Below, one piece after another: positions 56,068 through 64,000 of a stretch of 64,000 bases of DNA; position 1 is the first letter of the stretch; the number at the start of each line of letters is the position of its first letter. The notes beneath the pieces were generated by a model that saw nothing but the letters and a program-made list of their open reading frames with translations, had not been told where the DNA came from and ran no database searches. The stretch spans positions 248,001 through 312,000 of the forward strand of contig NZ_SPQS01000008.1 of NCBI RefSeq assembly GCF_004570865.1. Direction: 5' to 3'. The position numbers and the translations under genes are program-made. This stretch comes from Bradyrhizobium frederickii. Lineage in GTDB: Bacteria > Pseudomonadota > Alphaproteobacteria > Rhizobiales > Xanthobacteraceae.

Positions 56068-56679
56068 ATGAAATCGCCGAACGAGGGGCCGCCGGTGCGG
56101 GCGGCAGGTTCTCTGGACGTGCAGGACACGGTCGTTCGTGCCGCGCTCGTCGGCAGCTACGATCGCCTGCGCGATTATCTGCAGCGACGCGTTGGCGGTC
56201 GGGCCGAAGCGGAAGAGGTGCTGCAGGCATTCATGTTGCGCGCGCTGGAGCGGTCTGGCGACATTCGCGACGCGGATTCGGTTCGAGGCTGGCTCAGCAG
56301 GGTTCTGGCGACGACCATCGCCGACTTCCATCGCCAGGTATCAAGAAGCAGGACGCGGGAGATGCCGTTCCCGCATGAACTCAACGATCGTCTGGCGGCT
56401 GACCAGGGTGCCGCGGCGAATAGCGTGGTTTGCGAGTGTCTCCATGTCCATCTGTCCCTGCTGAAGCCGGAGCATGCCGAGGTCATTAGAAGGGTCGATC
56501 TTGGCGGCGAACCGCGGGAACTGGTTGCCGCCGATCTGGGCGTGACGGTGAACAACCTGACCGTTCGTCTTCATCGCGCAAGGCAGGCGCTGAAAGAGCG
56601 GCTCGAGCAGACCTGTGTTGTATGCCTCGAGGAAAGTTTCTGGGAATGCCGCTGTGGCGATAACCGAGGTCCGACCTAA
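56068..56679 (+). CDS. ECF sigma factor with Cys-rich C-terminal tail
   Basis: 203 residues. Region 2 (DRLRDYLQRRVGGRAEAEEVLQ to RGWLSRVLATTIADF) and region 4 (LKPEHAEVIRRVDLGGEPRE and VTVNNLTVRLHRARQALKERL) are clear. After region 4 come four cysteines at 183, 186, 194 and 196, in a CxxC-x7-CxC array. Tails of this kind sense metals directly in CorE-type ECF factors, which need no anti-sigma factor; none is seen here. It probably controls the redox cluster upstream in response to a metal. The last bases overlap the convergent GGDEF-EAL gene. Confidence 0.85.
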   Translation: MKSPNEGPPVRAAGSLDVQDTVVRAALVGSYDRLRDYLQRRVGGRAEAEEVLQAFMLRALERSGDIRDADSVRGWLSRVLATTIADFHRQVSRSRTREMPFPHELNDRLAADQGAAANSVVCECLHVHLSLLKPEHAEVIRRVDLGGEPRELVAADLGVTVNNLTVRLHRARQALKERLEQTCVVCLEESFWECRCGDNRGPT

Positions 56680-59416
56680 CCCGCCTCGCGGCGGCGGCTG
56701 CCGCTGCCTTCGCGCTGGGCCAGCCGGCTGCGATGCAGCGCGAACAGCTCCAGCACCTTGTCGGCGGGCTTGGCGGCGCTGAACAGATAGCCCTGCATCT
56801 CGGAGCAGCCGAGCGCACGCAGCAGGCGCTGCTGCTCCTCGGTCTCGACGCCCTCGGCCGTGGTGGTCATGCGGCGCGCGGCCGCCAGATTGACGACGGC
56901 CTGGACGATGCTGGCGGAGCCGTCGGGACCGGCGATGTCGTCGACGAAACAGCGGTCGATCTTGATCTTGTCGAACGGGAAGCGGTGCAGGTAGCTCAGC
57001 GACGAGTAGCCGGTGCCGAAATCGTCAAGCGCGATGCGCACGCCGATGGCGCGGAGCTGGTGCAGGATCGTGAGCGCGGCATCGTCGTCGCGGATCAGCA
57101 CCGCCTCGGTGATCTCGAGCTCGAGCCGGCTCGCCGGCAGGTTCGAAGCAGCGAGCGCCGCCATGATCTTCAGTGCCAGGGTGCCGCTCTTGAATTGCAC
57201 CGGCGAGACGTTGACCGCGAGGCGGATGTCGTCGGGCCAGTTCACGGCGTCCCGGCAGGCGGTCGCCAGCACCCATTCGCCGACCTCGCTGATCAGGCCG
57301 GTGTCTTCGGCGATCGGGATGAACTCCGCCGGCGAGACCATGCCGCGCTCGGGATGGCGCCAGCGCACCAGGGCCTCGCAGCCGGTGACGCGATCGTCCT
57401 TCAGGCTGAGGCAGGGCTGGTAATAGACCTCGAGGCCGCCATGAGCGATGGCGTGGCGCAGGTCGCTCTCGAGCTGCCGGCGCTCGCGCACCTTGGCATC
57501 CATCTCCGGCTCGAAGAAGCGATAGGTGCGGCGTCCGGCGGACTTGGCGGCGTACATCGCCATGTCCGCGTTCTTGAGGATCTGGTCGAGCACCGTGCCG
57601 TGTTCCGGCGCGAGCGCGATGCCGATGCTGGCGTCGGTGGTGAGATGATGGCCCATGCAGTCGAACGGCGCGCGGATGGTCGCGTACATCCGCGCGACGA
57701 GCTCGTCGACCTGGTCTCGCGACGTCACCGCGCTCTGGACGACGGCGAATTCGTCGCCGCCGAGCCGCGCCACGAAATCCGCCGGGCCCGCACAGCGGCG
57801 CAGGCTTGCCGCAACCGATTTCAACAATTCGTCGCCGACGAGATGGCCGAGCGCGTCGTTGACGCCCTTGAACTCGTCGATGTCGATGTAATGCACCGCG
57901 ATCTCTTCGCCGTTGCCGACCGTGGCCAGCTCGTTGCGCAGATGCTCGTGGAACATGGCACGGTTGGGCAGATCGGTCAGCGCGTCGTAATGGGCAAGGT
58001 GCGTGATGCGCTCCTCGATGCGGCGGCGCTCGGTGATGTCCTCATGGGTCGCCACCCAGCCGCCGTCCGTCAGCGGCTCGTTGAGGATGTGAATCGAGCG
58101 GCCATCGGAGGTATCGACCACCATGGAATTGCGCGTATGGACGCCCTTCAGCACGCGCGCGACGTAAGCGCCGACGTCGCCTGCGAAGGAGCCGGTTGCC
58201 TTGCGATGGGCGATGATGTCGTGAAAACTGCAGCCGGGCTTCACGATCTCGGCCGACAATCCGTACATTTCGATGTAGCGCTGGTTGCAGACCACCAGCC
58301 GCCGCTCGGCGTCGAACAGCAGAAGACCCTGCGTCATGTTGTTGACGGCGCGGTCGAGCCGCTGCTTCTCCAGCGTCAGCCGCTCGCGCGAGGCGCGGTG
58401 CTGCTCCAGCAGCTTGCGCACGACCGCGATCAGCAAGCCTGCGATGGCGAGCGCGGAGGCCACGGCGACCGAGACCAGCATGCCGATCTGCTCGCGCCAG
58501 TCGGCCAGGGCCGCCGCACGCGTCGTGGTTGCCATCATCAGGATCGGGAAATGGGGCAGGGCGCGCGAGGAGATCAGTCGATCGTCGCCGTCGATCGGGC
58601 TCGTGAAACGGCCGGCGAAATGATCGAGCCCGAAAACCCGCTGGTGTTCGAACTGACCGGTCTTGAAGTTTCGTCCCATCAATTCGCTGGAATGGGGATA
58701 GCGGGCGAGCAGCGTGCCGTCCCGATGCAGCATCGAGATCGTCGCGCCTTCGCCGAGCGCGACGGTAGCGAAGAACTTTTCGAAGTTGGCGGGCTCGATG
58801 CCGCGTCCGACGACACCGAGGAACTCGCCGTTGGGCCCGACGATCCTCCGGGCCACCAAGACGGTCCAGGCACCGGAGATGCGGCTGTGCAATGGCTCGA
58901 TCAAGACGTCGGGCGCATTGGGATCATACCTAAGGTGCGAAAATAGGCGCGGTCGGCCACGTTGACCTTGGGAGCCGGCCACGTCGTCGATGAATTGATC
59001 AGGTTGCCTTCGGCATCGATGATGTTGACGCCGCCGATATGGGGCAGCGCCTCGATCTTCGAACGCAGCATGCGGTGGACCTCCTGACCAGAGAGGCGCG
59101 CGCGTAAGTCTGCGACGCTCGAGATGCCGATCGAACGCGCGTGATCGACGAAGTCTTTCTGGATGACCGCGAAATCCTGCAATTGCTGGTCGAAGTGATG
59201 GGCAAGCATCAGCACGGTGTTTTCCAGCTCGCGGCTGGAGTTGCGCAGCGCCCGCTCGCGGAAATTCTGCGCCATCAGGACCGAGCCTATCGCGATCGCC
59301 GCGATCAGCAGCGTGCCGCCCGCCACCAGCCAACGGATCGGGCCGCTGCGCACGAAGGCCTGGTCAAAAAAGCGAAAGCCGAATCTCGTCGTCATGCTGA
59401 TCATTGCCGCGCACAC
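56676..59416 (-). pseudogene. Membrane sensor diguanylate cyclase/phosphodiesterase (GGDEF-EAL), frameshifted
   Basis: The protein would be about 910 residues: membrane helix (about 28-48), periplasmic dCACHE-like sensor, second helix (SVAVASALAIAGLLIAV), PAS domain (NNMTQGLLLFDAERRLVVCN), GGDEF (RLGGDEFAVVQ, intact) and EAL (CEALVRWRHPE, intact). The first 157 or so codons read in one frame from 59416 and the rest in another. The shift is at a run of four A (T on the coding strand) at 58940-58943: one extra T restores RAYFSHLRYDPNAPD. This may be a true mutation or a sequencing error. With both motifs intact the protein could make or break c-di-GMP. Confidence 0.85.
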
Positions 59417-59571
59417 CTCAGGATCAACTTATGGCCCTGAGAACACCCGTTGGTTTACGGAGACGATGTGGAGGCGAAGTTAGGAAGCGGGGTTAACGGA
59501 GCATGAATTGCCCCGCGCAAAAGCAAGCGATGCGCGTTGCAGGAGCGCCGGGTCGCCGAAACGAGGGGGCT

Positions 59572-60120
59572 TCAGGCGCGGTAATGCCCGGACTTGCCGC
59601 CGAGCTTCTCGACCAGATGGATGCCTTCGATGCGCACCCCGCGCTCGACCGCCTTGATCATGTCGTAGATGGTGAGGCAGGCGACCGACACCGCGGTGAG
59701 TGCCTCCATCTCCACGCCGGTCGGTCCCGTCACCTTCACGCTGGCGCGGACGAGGCAGCCCGGCAGCTTTGCGTCGGGCTCGATGTCGATAATGACCTTG
59801 GACAGCGCGAGCGGATGGCAGAGCGGGATCAGCTCCGAGGTGCGCTTGGCGGCCATGATGCCCGCGATGCGCGCGGTGCCGAGCACGTCGCCCTTCTTGG
59901 CGTTGCCTGACACGATCAGGTCGAGCGTCGCCTTGGTCATGACGACGCGGCCTTCCGCGACCGCGAGCCGCTCGGTGGCCGGCTTGTCCGACACGTCGAC
60001 CATGCGCGCCTCGCCGGAGGCCCCGATATGGGTGAGGGCGGGGCCGGCCTTGGTCTTCAAGGTCCCGGTCTTCAAGGTCCCGGTCTTTGACGGCCTGGTC
60101 GCGGATGCCTTGCGCGCCAT
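59572..60120 (-). CDS. moaC: Cyclic pyranopterin monophosphate synthase MoaC
   Basis: MoaC makes cyclic pyranopterin monophosphate, an early step of molybdenum cofactor synthesis. 182 residues, slightly long because of an N-terminal extension that includes a Lys/Thr/Gly repeat. Conserved parts are [28 protein letters not shown], the catalytic [29 protein letters not shown] and the final LGGKSG. It starts 1 bp after the trpC stop, so trpD-trpC-moaC are one transcript. Confidence 0.97.
   Translation of the reverse strand: MARKASATRPSKTGTLKTGTLKTKAGPALTHIGASGEARMVDVSDKPATERLAVAEGRVVMTKATLDLIVSGNAKKGDVLGTARIAGIMAAKRTSELIPLCHPLALSKVIIDIEPDAKLPGCLVRASVKVTGPTGVEMEALTAVSVACLTIYDMIKAVERGVRIEGIHLVEKLGGKSGHYRA
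60054..60083. repeat. 15-bp tandem repeat in moaC 5' end
   Basis: Two exact copies of TCTTCAAGGTCCCGG (plus strand), with a partial third. On the coding strand they encode the repeated TGTLK segment of the MoaC N-terminal extension, a simple in-frame expansion. Confidence 0.85.
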
Positions 60121-60121
60121 G

Positions 60122-60943
60122 TCAGCGCGTACCGGTCGCGCGCGCGCCCGTCTGCCGCGCCAGCAGCGTGCGCGTCGCCGCGGTGACGTCGGCCTGCCGC
60201 ATCAGGCTCTCGCCGACCAGGAAGGTCGACATGCCGACGCGCTCGAGCCGGGCGAGATCGGCGGGCGTGAAGATGCCGCTCTCGCCGACCATCAGCCGGT
60301 CCGCCGGGATCAGCGGCGCCAAGGCCTCGCTGGTCGCGAGCGTGGTCTCGAAGGTGCGAAGATTGCGGTTGTTGACCCCGATCATCGGCGAACGAAGTTT
60401 CAGCGCCCGGTCGAGCTCGGCGCGGTCGTGGATCTCGATCAGCACGTCCATGCCGTAGGCAGTCGCAGCGTCCTCGAGATCCCCGGCGGTGGCATCGTCG
60501 AGCGCGGCCATGATGATCAGGATGCAATCGGCGCCGTGCGCGCGGGCTTCGACCACCTGATAGGTGTCGAACATGAAATCCTTGCGCAGCACCGGCAGGG
60601 ACGTTGCGGCGCGCGCCGCCACCATGAAGTCGAGATGGCCCTGGAACGAGGGCGTGTCGGTCAGCACCGACAGGCAGGCGGCGCCGCCCGCCTCATAGGC
60701 CTTGGCGAGCTGCGGCGGATCGAAATCGGCGCGGATCAGGCCCTTCGAGGGCGAGGCCTTCTTCACCTCGGCGATCAGCGCGTAGTCGCCGTTGGCGTGC
60801 CTGGCCTTGATCGCGCGCACGAAGCCGCGCGGAGCCCCTTGCGCCTTCGCCTTTGCCTCAATCGCCTCGAGCGGCTGTGCGCGCTTGGCGGCTGCGATCT
60901 CTTCGCGCTTGTAGGTCTCGATCTTGGTCAGGATGTCCGACAT
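60122..60943 (-). CDS. trpC: Indole-3-glycerol phosphate synthase
   Basis: TrpC closes the indole ring in tryptophan synthesis. 273 residues, a TIM barrel. Motifs are the N-terminal [15 protein letters not shown], the catalytic Lys in [10 protein letters not shown], the LRKDFMFD loop, [11 protein letters not shown], and the phosphate loop GESGIFTP. It stands 7 bp downstream of trpD. Unlike the TrpCF fusion of enterics, no TrpF domain is attached. Confidence 0.97.
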   Translation of the reverse strand: MSDILTKIETYKREEIAAAKRAQPLEAIEAKAKAQGAPRGFVRAIKARHANGDYALIAEVKKASPSKGLIRADFDPPQLAKAYEAGGAACLSVLTDTPSFQGHLDFMVAARAATSLPVLRKDFMFDTYQVVEARAHGADCILIIMAALDDATAGDLEDAATAYGMDVLIEIHDRAELDRALKLRSPMIGVNNRNLRTFETTLATSEALAPLIPADRLMVGESGIFTPADLARLERVGMSTFLVGESLMRQADVTAATRTLLARQTGARATGTR

Positions 60944-60950
60944 GTCAGGC

Positions 60951-61964
60951 TCAGCCGTTCGAGACCGCGACCAGGTGCTTCAGGCGCATGTTCGCCGCAC
61001 CGCTGTCGAGAGACTTGGTGCCGATCGCAACGCCCTCCTTGAGGTCGTTGGCGCGCCCGGCCACGACCAGTGCGGCGGCGGCGTTCATCAAGGCCACGTC
61101 GCGATAGGCGCTCGGCTTGCCATTGAGCACGCTTTGCAGCGCGATCGCATTGGCGTCCGCATCGCCACCCTTCAGCGCGCCGGACTCGCAGCGCAATAGG
61201 CCCGCGTCTTCCGGCGTCACCTCGAAATTCCGGATCTCGCCGTTGTGGAGCGCGGAGACGAAGGTCGGGCCGGTGAGGGTGATCTCGTCGAGACCGTCGG
61301 AGCCGTGCACCACCCAGGCGGATTCGGAGCCGAGGTTCTTGAGCACCTGCGCCAGCGGCTGCACCCATTGCCTGGAGAAGACGCCGACCATCTGCCGCTT
61401 CACGCCGGCCGGATTGGACAGGGGGCCGAGCAGGTTGAAGATCGTGCGCGTCGCGAGCTCGACCCGGGTCGGGCCGACGTTCTTCATCGCAGGATGGTGG
61501 GCGGGCGCGAACATGAAGCCGATGCCGCATTCGCGCACGCAGCGCCCGACCTGCTCCGGCCTGAGGTCGATCTTCACGCCGAGCGAGGCCAGCACGTCGG
61601 CGGCGCCCGAGCGCGACGACAGGGCGCGGTTGCCGTGCTTGGCCACCGGCACGCCGGCGCCCGCGACGATGAAGGAGGCGCAGGTCGAGACGTTGACCGA
61701 GCCGGAGCCGTCGCCGCCGGTGCCGACGATGTCGACGGCGTCCGGCGGTGCCGTCACGGTCAGCATCTTGGAGCGCATCGCCGCGACCGCGCCGGTGATC
61801 TCGTCCACGGTTTCGCCGCGCACCCTGAGCGCCATCAACAGGCCGCCCATCTGCGAGGGCGTGGCCTCGCCGCTCATCATGGCGTCGAAGGCGGCAGCGG
61901 CTTCGTCACGCGACAGGCTGGCGCCGGTCGCCACTTTTCCAATGATCGATTTCAGGTCGTCCAT
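60951..61964 (-). CDS. trpD: Anthranilate phosphoribosyltransferase
   Basis: TrpD transfers phosphoribosyl from PRPP to anthranilate. 337 residues. The PRPP loop is [14 protein letters not shown], the anthranilate site [12 protein letters not shown], and [12 protein letters not shown] and [14 protein letters not shown] follow as in all family members. It is the first of trpD-trpC-moaC on this strand, 14 bp after the foldase gene. Confidence 0.97.
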   Translation of the reverse strand: MDDLKSIIGKVATGASLSRDEAAAAFDAMMSGEATPSQMGGLLMALRVRGETVDEITGAVAAMRSKMLTVTAPPDAVDIVGTGGDGSGSVNVSTCASFIVAGAGVPVAKHGNRALSSRSGAADVLASLGVKIDLRPEQVGRCVRECGIGFMFAPAHHPAMKNVGPTRVELATRTIFNLLGPLSNPAGVKRQMVGVFSRQWVQPLAQVLKNLGSESAWVVHGSDGLDEITLTGPTFVSALHNGEIRNFEVTPEDAGLLRCESGALKGGDADANAIALQSVLNGKPSAYRDVALMNAAAALVVAGRANDLKEGVAIGTKSLDSGAANMRLKHLVAVSNG

Positions 61965-61978
61965 CGCGTGCTTTCAAC

Positions 61979-63886
61979 TCACTGGTTCGCGCCGGTCACC
62001 TGCGCGAAGGCGGCCTGATTAATGGTGGTGCCGATGTCGGTTTCAAGCTTGTTGACGTAGGAGGCGACCTGCTCCTCGGTCTGGGCGCGGTCGAGGCTCT
62101 CCTTCAGCTTCTTGACCGCGTCGGAGGCCACGTCGACCGCGGGACCGACGATGTCGGTGACGCGGAAGACGATGACCTCGGTGCCGCCGGTCACCGGCGT
62201 CTGTCCGACGCCATCCTTGGCGGTGCGGAAGGCGGCCGCCACGACCGCTGCGGGCACGCCGGCTGGCGTATCGTCGCGCTTGAAGCCGGTCGCGGTCTCG
62301 ACCTTGGCGCCGATGGCGGAGGCCTCATCGGCGAGCTTGCCGCCCGCTTCGAGCTTCTTCACCATCTCGGTCGCCTTGGCCTTGAGCTTGGTCGCGATCT
62401 GGTCCTGGCGCCAGCGCGCCTCGACCTGGTCGCGGACCTCGTCGAGATTGCGGTCGCGCGAGGGCGTGATGGCGAGCACGTCGTACCAGACATAGCCGCC
62501 CTTGAACGAGATCGAATCGTTGTCGACGCCGACATCGGTGTTGAAGGCCTGCGACACCACGTCGAGGCCCTGCGGAATGCTGGCGACCAGCTGGCCGTTC
62601 GGGGCGCGGCCGGAGCGGTCGACAGCCTCGATGGTCACGGCGGTGAGCCCGAGCTTCTGCGCCGCCTCGATCACGCTGGCGCCGCCGCCGCGCTCGTCTT
62701 CCATCTTGTCGCGGAGATCATTGACCTTGACGCGCGCGCGCTCGGTCGCGATCTCGCGCTTGATGTCGCCGGCCGCGCTGGCGTAGTCCGCTTCCTTGCC
62801 CGGCTCGATCTTGTCGACCTTGACGATGGACGTGCCGAGCGCGCCCTGGATCGGCTGGCTGATCTCGCCGGCGGGAAGCGCGAACGCGGCTTCCCCGACT
62901 ACGGCGTCCAGTGAAGATTTGGTGACGAGGCCAAGATCGACATCGGAGGCGCTCAGTCCGCGTTCCTTGCCGAGGTCCTCGAACGACATGCCGCCGACGA
63001 GACGCTCCCGGGCGGCCTGCGCTTCCGCGGCGTTGGGGAAGACGATCTGCTGGATCTGGCGCTTCTCCGGCGTGCCGAGCCGGTCCTTGCGCTGCTCGAA
63101 CACCTTCCTGGCGTCCTCGTCCGACACCTCGCTCCACTTGCCGATCTCTTCCGGCGAGACCACCACGAAGGCGATCTTGCGATATTCGGGCGCGCGGAAC
63201 TGAACCTTGTGTTCCTCGAAATAGGCCGCGAGCGCCTCGGGCGAGGGCGCGTCGATCTGGCCCGACTGGGCGGCATCGAGTCTGACGAATTCAATGGCGC
63301 GCTGCTCGTTCTGGTAGCGCGTCAGCACGTCGATAATGGCCTTCGACGGCTCGAGGCCGGCCCCGATCGTGCCGGTGATCTGCCGGCGCAGCGACACCTT
63401 GCGCTGCTCGGCCACGTAGCGCTGCTCGGTATAGCCGAAATTGCGGATCATGGCCTGGAAGCGGTTCGCATCGAAATTGCCGCCGACACCCTTGAAGTTG
63501 GGGTCGTTCATGATGAGCTGGCGGATCTGGTCATCGGACTGACCGAGCCCGAGCCGGCGCGCCTCCTCGTCGAGGGCAGCTTCCGCGATGGTCTGCTGCA
63601 GCACCTGGCGGTCGAGGCCGAAGGCGCGCGCCTGGTCGGGCGTCAGCGGACGGCCGATCTGACGGCCGATCTGCTGCAGGCGGTCGGTGTAGATCTGGCG
63701 GAACTCGTTCAGCGAAATCTCGGTGCGGCCGATCTTGGCGACCGTGGACTGCCCGAAGCCTTTGAAGATGTCGGCGATGCCCCAAATGCCGAAACTGATG
63801 ATCAACACGCCCATCACCACGGCCATAATGGTCTTGCCGAGCCAGTTTGATGAGGCCTTGCGCATTCCTCGAAGCATTTGGTCCAA
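61979..63886 (-). CDS. Membrane-anchored peptidyl-prolyl isomerase (PpiD/SurA-N type)
   Basis: 635 residues. One N-terminal membrane helix (about 19-40, IMAVVMGVLIISFGIWGIADIF) anchors a large periplasmic part. The SurA_N-like chaperone domain follows (SLNEFRQIYTDRLQQIG), then a parvulin-like domain at about 260-360 (RQIQQIVFPNAAEAQAARERL), then a C-terminal chaperone lobe. It helps fold exported proteins at the periplasmic face. The parvulin domain is divergent, so it may be a chaperone more than an isomerase, as for PpiD. It is upstream of trpD on the same strand, probably in one transcript. Confidence 0.9.
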   Translation of the reverse strand: MDQMLRGMRKASSNWLGKTIMAVVMGVLIISFGIWGIADIFKGFGQSTVAKIGRTEISLNEFRQIYTDRLQQIGRQIGRPLTPDQARAFGLDRQVLQQTIAEAALDEEARRLGLGQSDDQIRQLIMNDPNFKGVGGNFDANRFQAMIRNFGYTEQRYVAEQRKVSLRRQITGTIGAGLEPSKAIIDVLTRYQNEQRAIEFVRLDAAQSGQIDAPSPEALAAYFEEHKVQFRAPEYRKIAFVVVSPEEIGKWSEVSDEDARKVFEQRKDRLGTPEKRQIQQIVFPNAAEAQAARERLVGGMSFEDLGKERGLSASDVDLGLVTKSSLDAVVGEAAFALPAGEISQPIQGALGTSIVKVDKIEPGKEADYASAAGDIKREIATERARVKVNDLRDKMEDERGGGASVIEAAQKLGLTAVTIEAVDRSGRAPNGQLVASIPQGLDVVSQAFNTDVGVDNDSISFKGGYVWYDVLAITPSRDRNLDEVRDQVEARWRQDQIATKLKAKATEMVKKLEAGGKLADEASAIGAKVETATGFKRDDTPAGVPAAVVAAAFRTAKDGVGQTPVTGGTEVIVFRVTDIVGPAVDVASDAVKKLKESLDRAQTEEQVASYVNKLETDIGTTINQAAFAQVTGANQ

Positions 63887-64000
63887 CTTGTCTGAGCAGG
63901 AGGGGAACGGGAGCGCGTCTTAATGCAGATTCCGCAAAAGCGCGTCACCAAATTGATCCATCATCATAAAGTGGCGGCTTTCCCCCCGCAACCTCAGGTC
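63887..64000. promoter_or_regulatory. Upstream region of the foldase gene
   Basis: The last 114 bp hold the promoter and ribosome-binding site of the foldase gene (GGAGGGGAACG read on + at 63900 lies opposite its leader). No gene start is seen on the + strand before the window ends. Confidence 0.4.

Noticed and set aside
55835..56071. Small gene (anti-sigma?) overlapping the sigma start
   Set aside because: Its stop overlaps the sigma ATG, but the sequence is Arg/Ala-rich, has no membrane helix or zinc motif expected of an anti-sigma factor, and has no clear ribosome-binding site.

Overview
The window is high-GC chromosomal DNA of an alphaproteobacterium, most likely Bradyrhizobium or a close relative in the Nitrobacteraceae. 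The evidence is the lipid A block dxr-rseP-bamA-lpxD-fabZ-lpxA-lpxI-lpxB, the order gltA-gltX-comEC-lexA-moeA and moaC-trpC-trpD, an alphaproteobacterial GTTC-N7-GTTC SOS box before lexA, and the short palindromic repeats (GGTGGGCAAAGCG type and TCATTCCGG type) that litter Bradyrhizobium intergenic regions. The assignment is from gene content and recognised protein families, not a database search.

Layout. 1-10009: isoprenoid (dxr, cut by the window edge), membrane proteolysis (rseP), outer-membrane assembly (bamA) and lipid A synthesis, all on the + strand apart from a small KTSC-domain gene. 10178-10513: a small membrane protein with an internal duplication. 10677-16849 (- strand): a ROK-regulated sugar ABC importer with an SDR dehydrogenase, preceded by a perfect 9-bp inverted repeat. 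17164-22264: gltA, gltX, glnS and a SnoaL-like gene. 22441-22650: a DUF2171 remnant. 22746-41540: comEC, split by a 16.5-kb integrative element. 41548-44642: a conserved hypothetical, lexA and moeA. 44864-50773: a small gene, a HAD hydrolase, an FMN-dependent hydroxyacid oxidase, a CtpA-type protease, a His-rich secreted peptide and an OpgC-type membrane protein. 50944-56679: a redox/metal cluster with an ECF sigma factor. 56676-59416: a frameshifted GGDEF-EAL gene. 59572-63886 (- strand): moaC, trpC, trpD and a PpiD/SurA-like foldase.

The element in comEC (23647-40161) is bounded by a perfect 16-bp direct repeat. Precise removal would rebuild a 759-codon comEC in frame, restoring the SISGYH motif across the junction. 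It carries a tyrosine integrase, an AlpA-like HTH protein, a PC4-like ssDNA-binding protein, a RepA-like ATPase followed by a block of short direct repeats, several small phage-like genes, a secreted tail-spike-like protein, and a cargo of probable defence genes: a HEPN (RNGIMH motif) protein and a SEFIR-domain protein. No capsid, portal, terminase or conjugation genes are visible, so it looks like a satellite or genomic island rather than a full prophage.

The cluster at 50944-56679 is the most unusual set of host genes. It comprises a Met-rich Spy-like periplasmic protein; a single-chain fusion of a periplasmic Spy-like domain, one membrane helix, an FAD/NAD reductase and a 2Fe-2S ferredoxin; a membrane protein with two H-x13-H pairs (the ferric reductase/NOX heme signature); a seven-heme c-type cytochrome; a His/Cys-rich exported protein; and an ECF sigma factor ending in CxxC-x7-CxC. 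Read in order it looks like a path carrying electrons from cytoplasmic NAD(P)H through the membrane to periplasmic hemes, with metal-sensing modules at both ends. This function is inferred.
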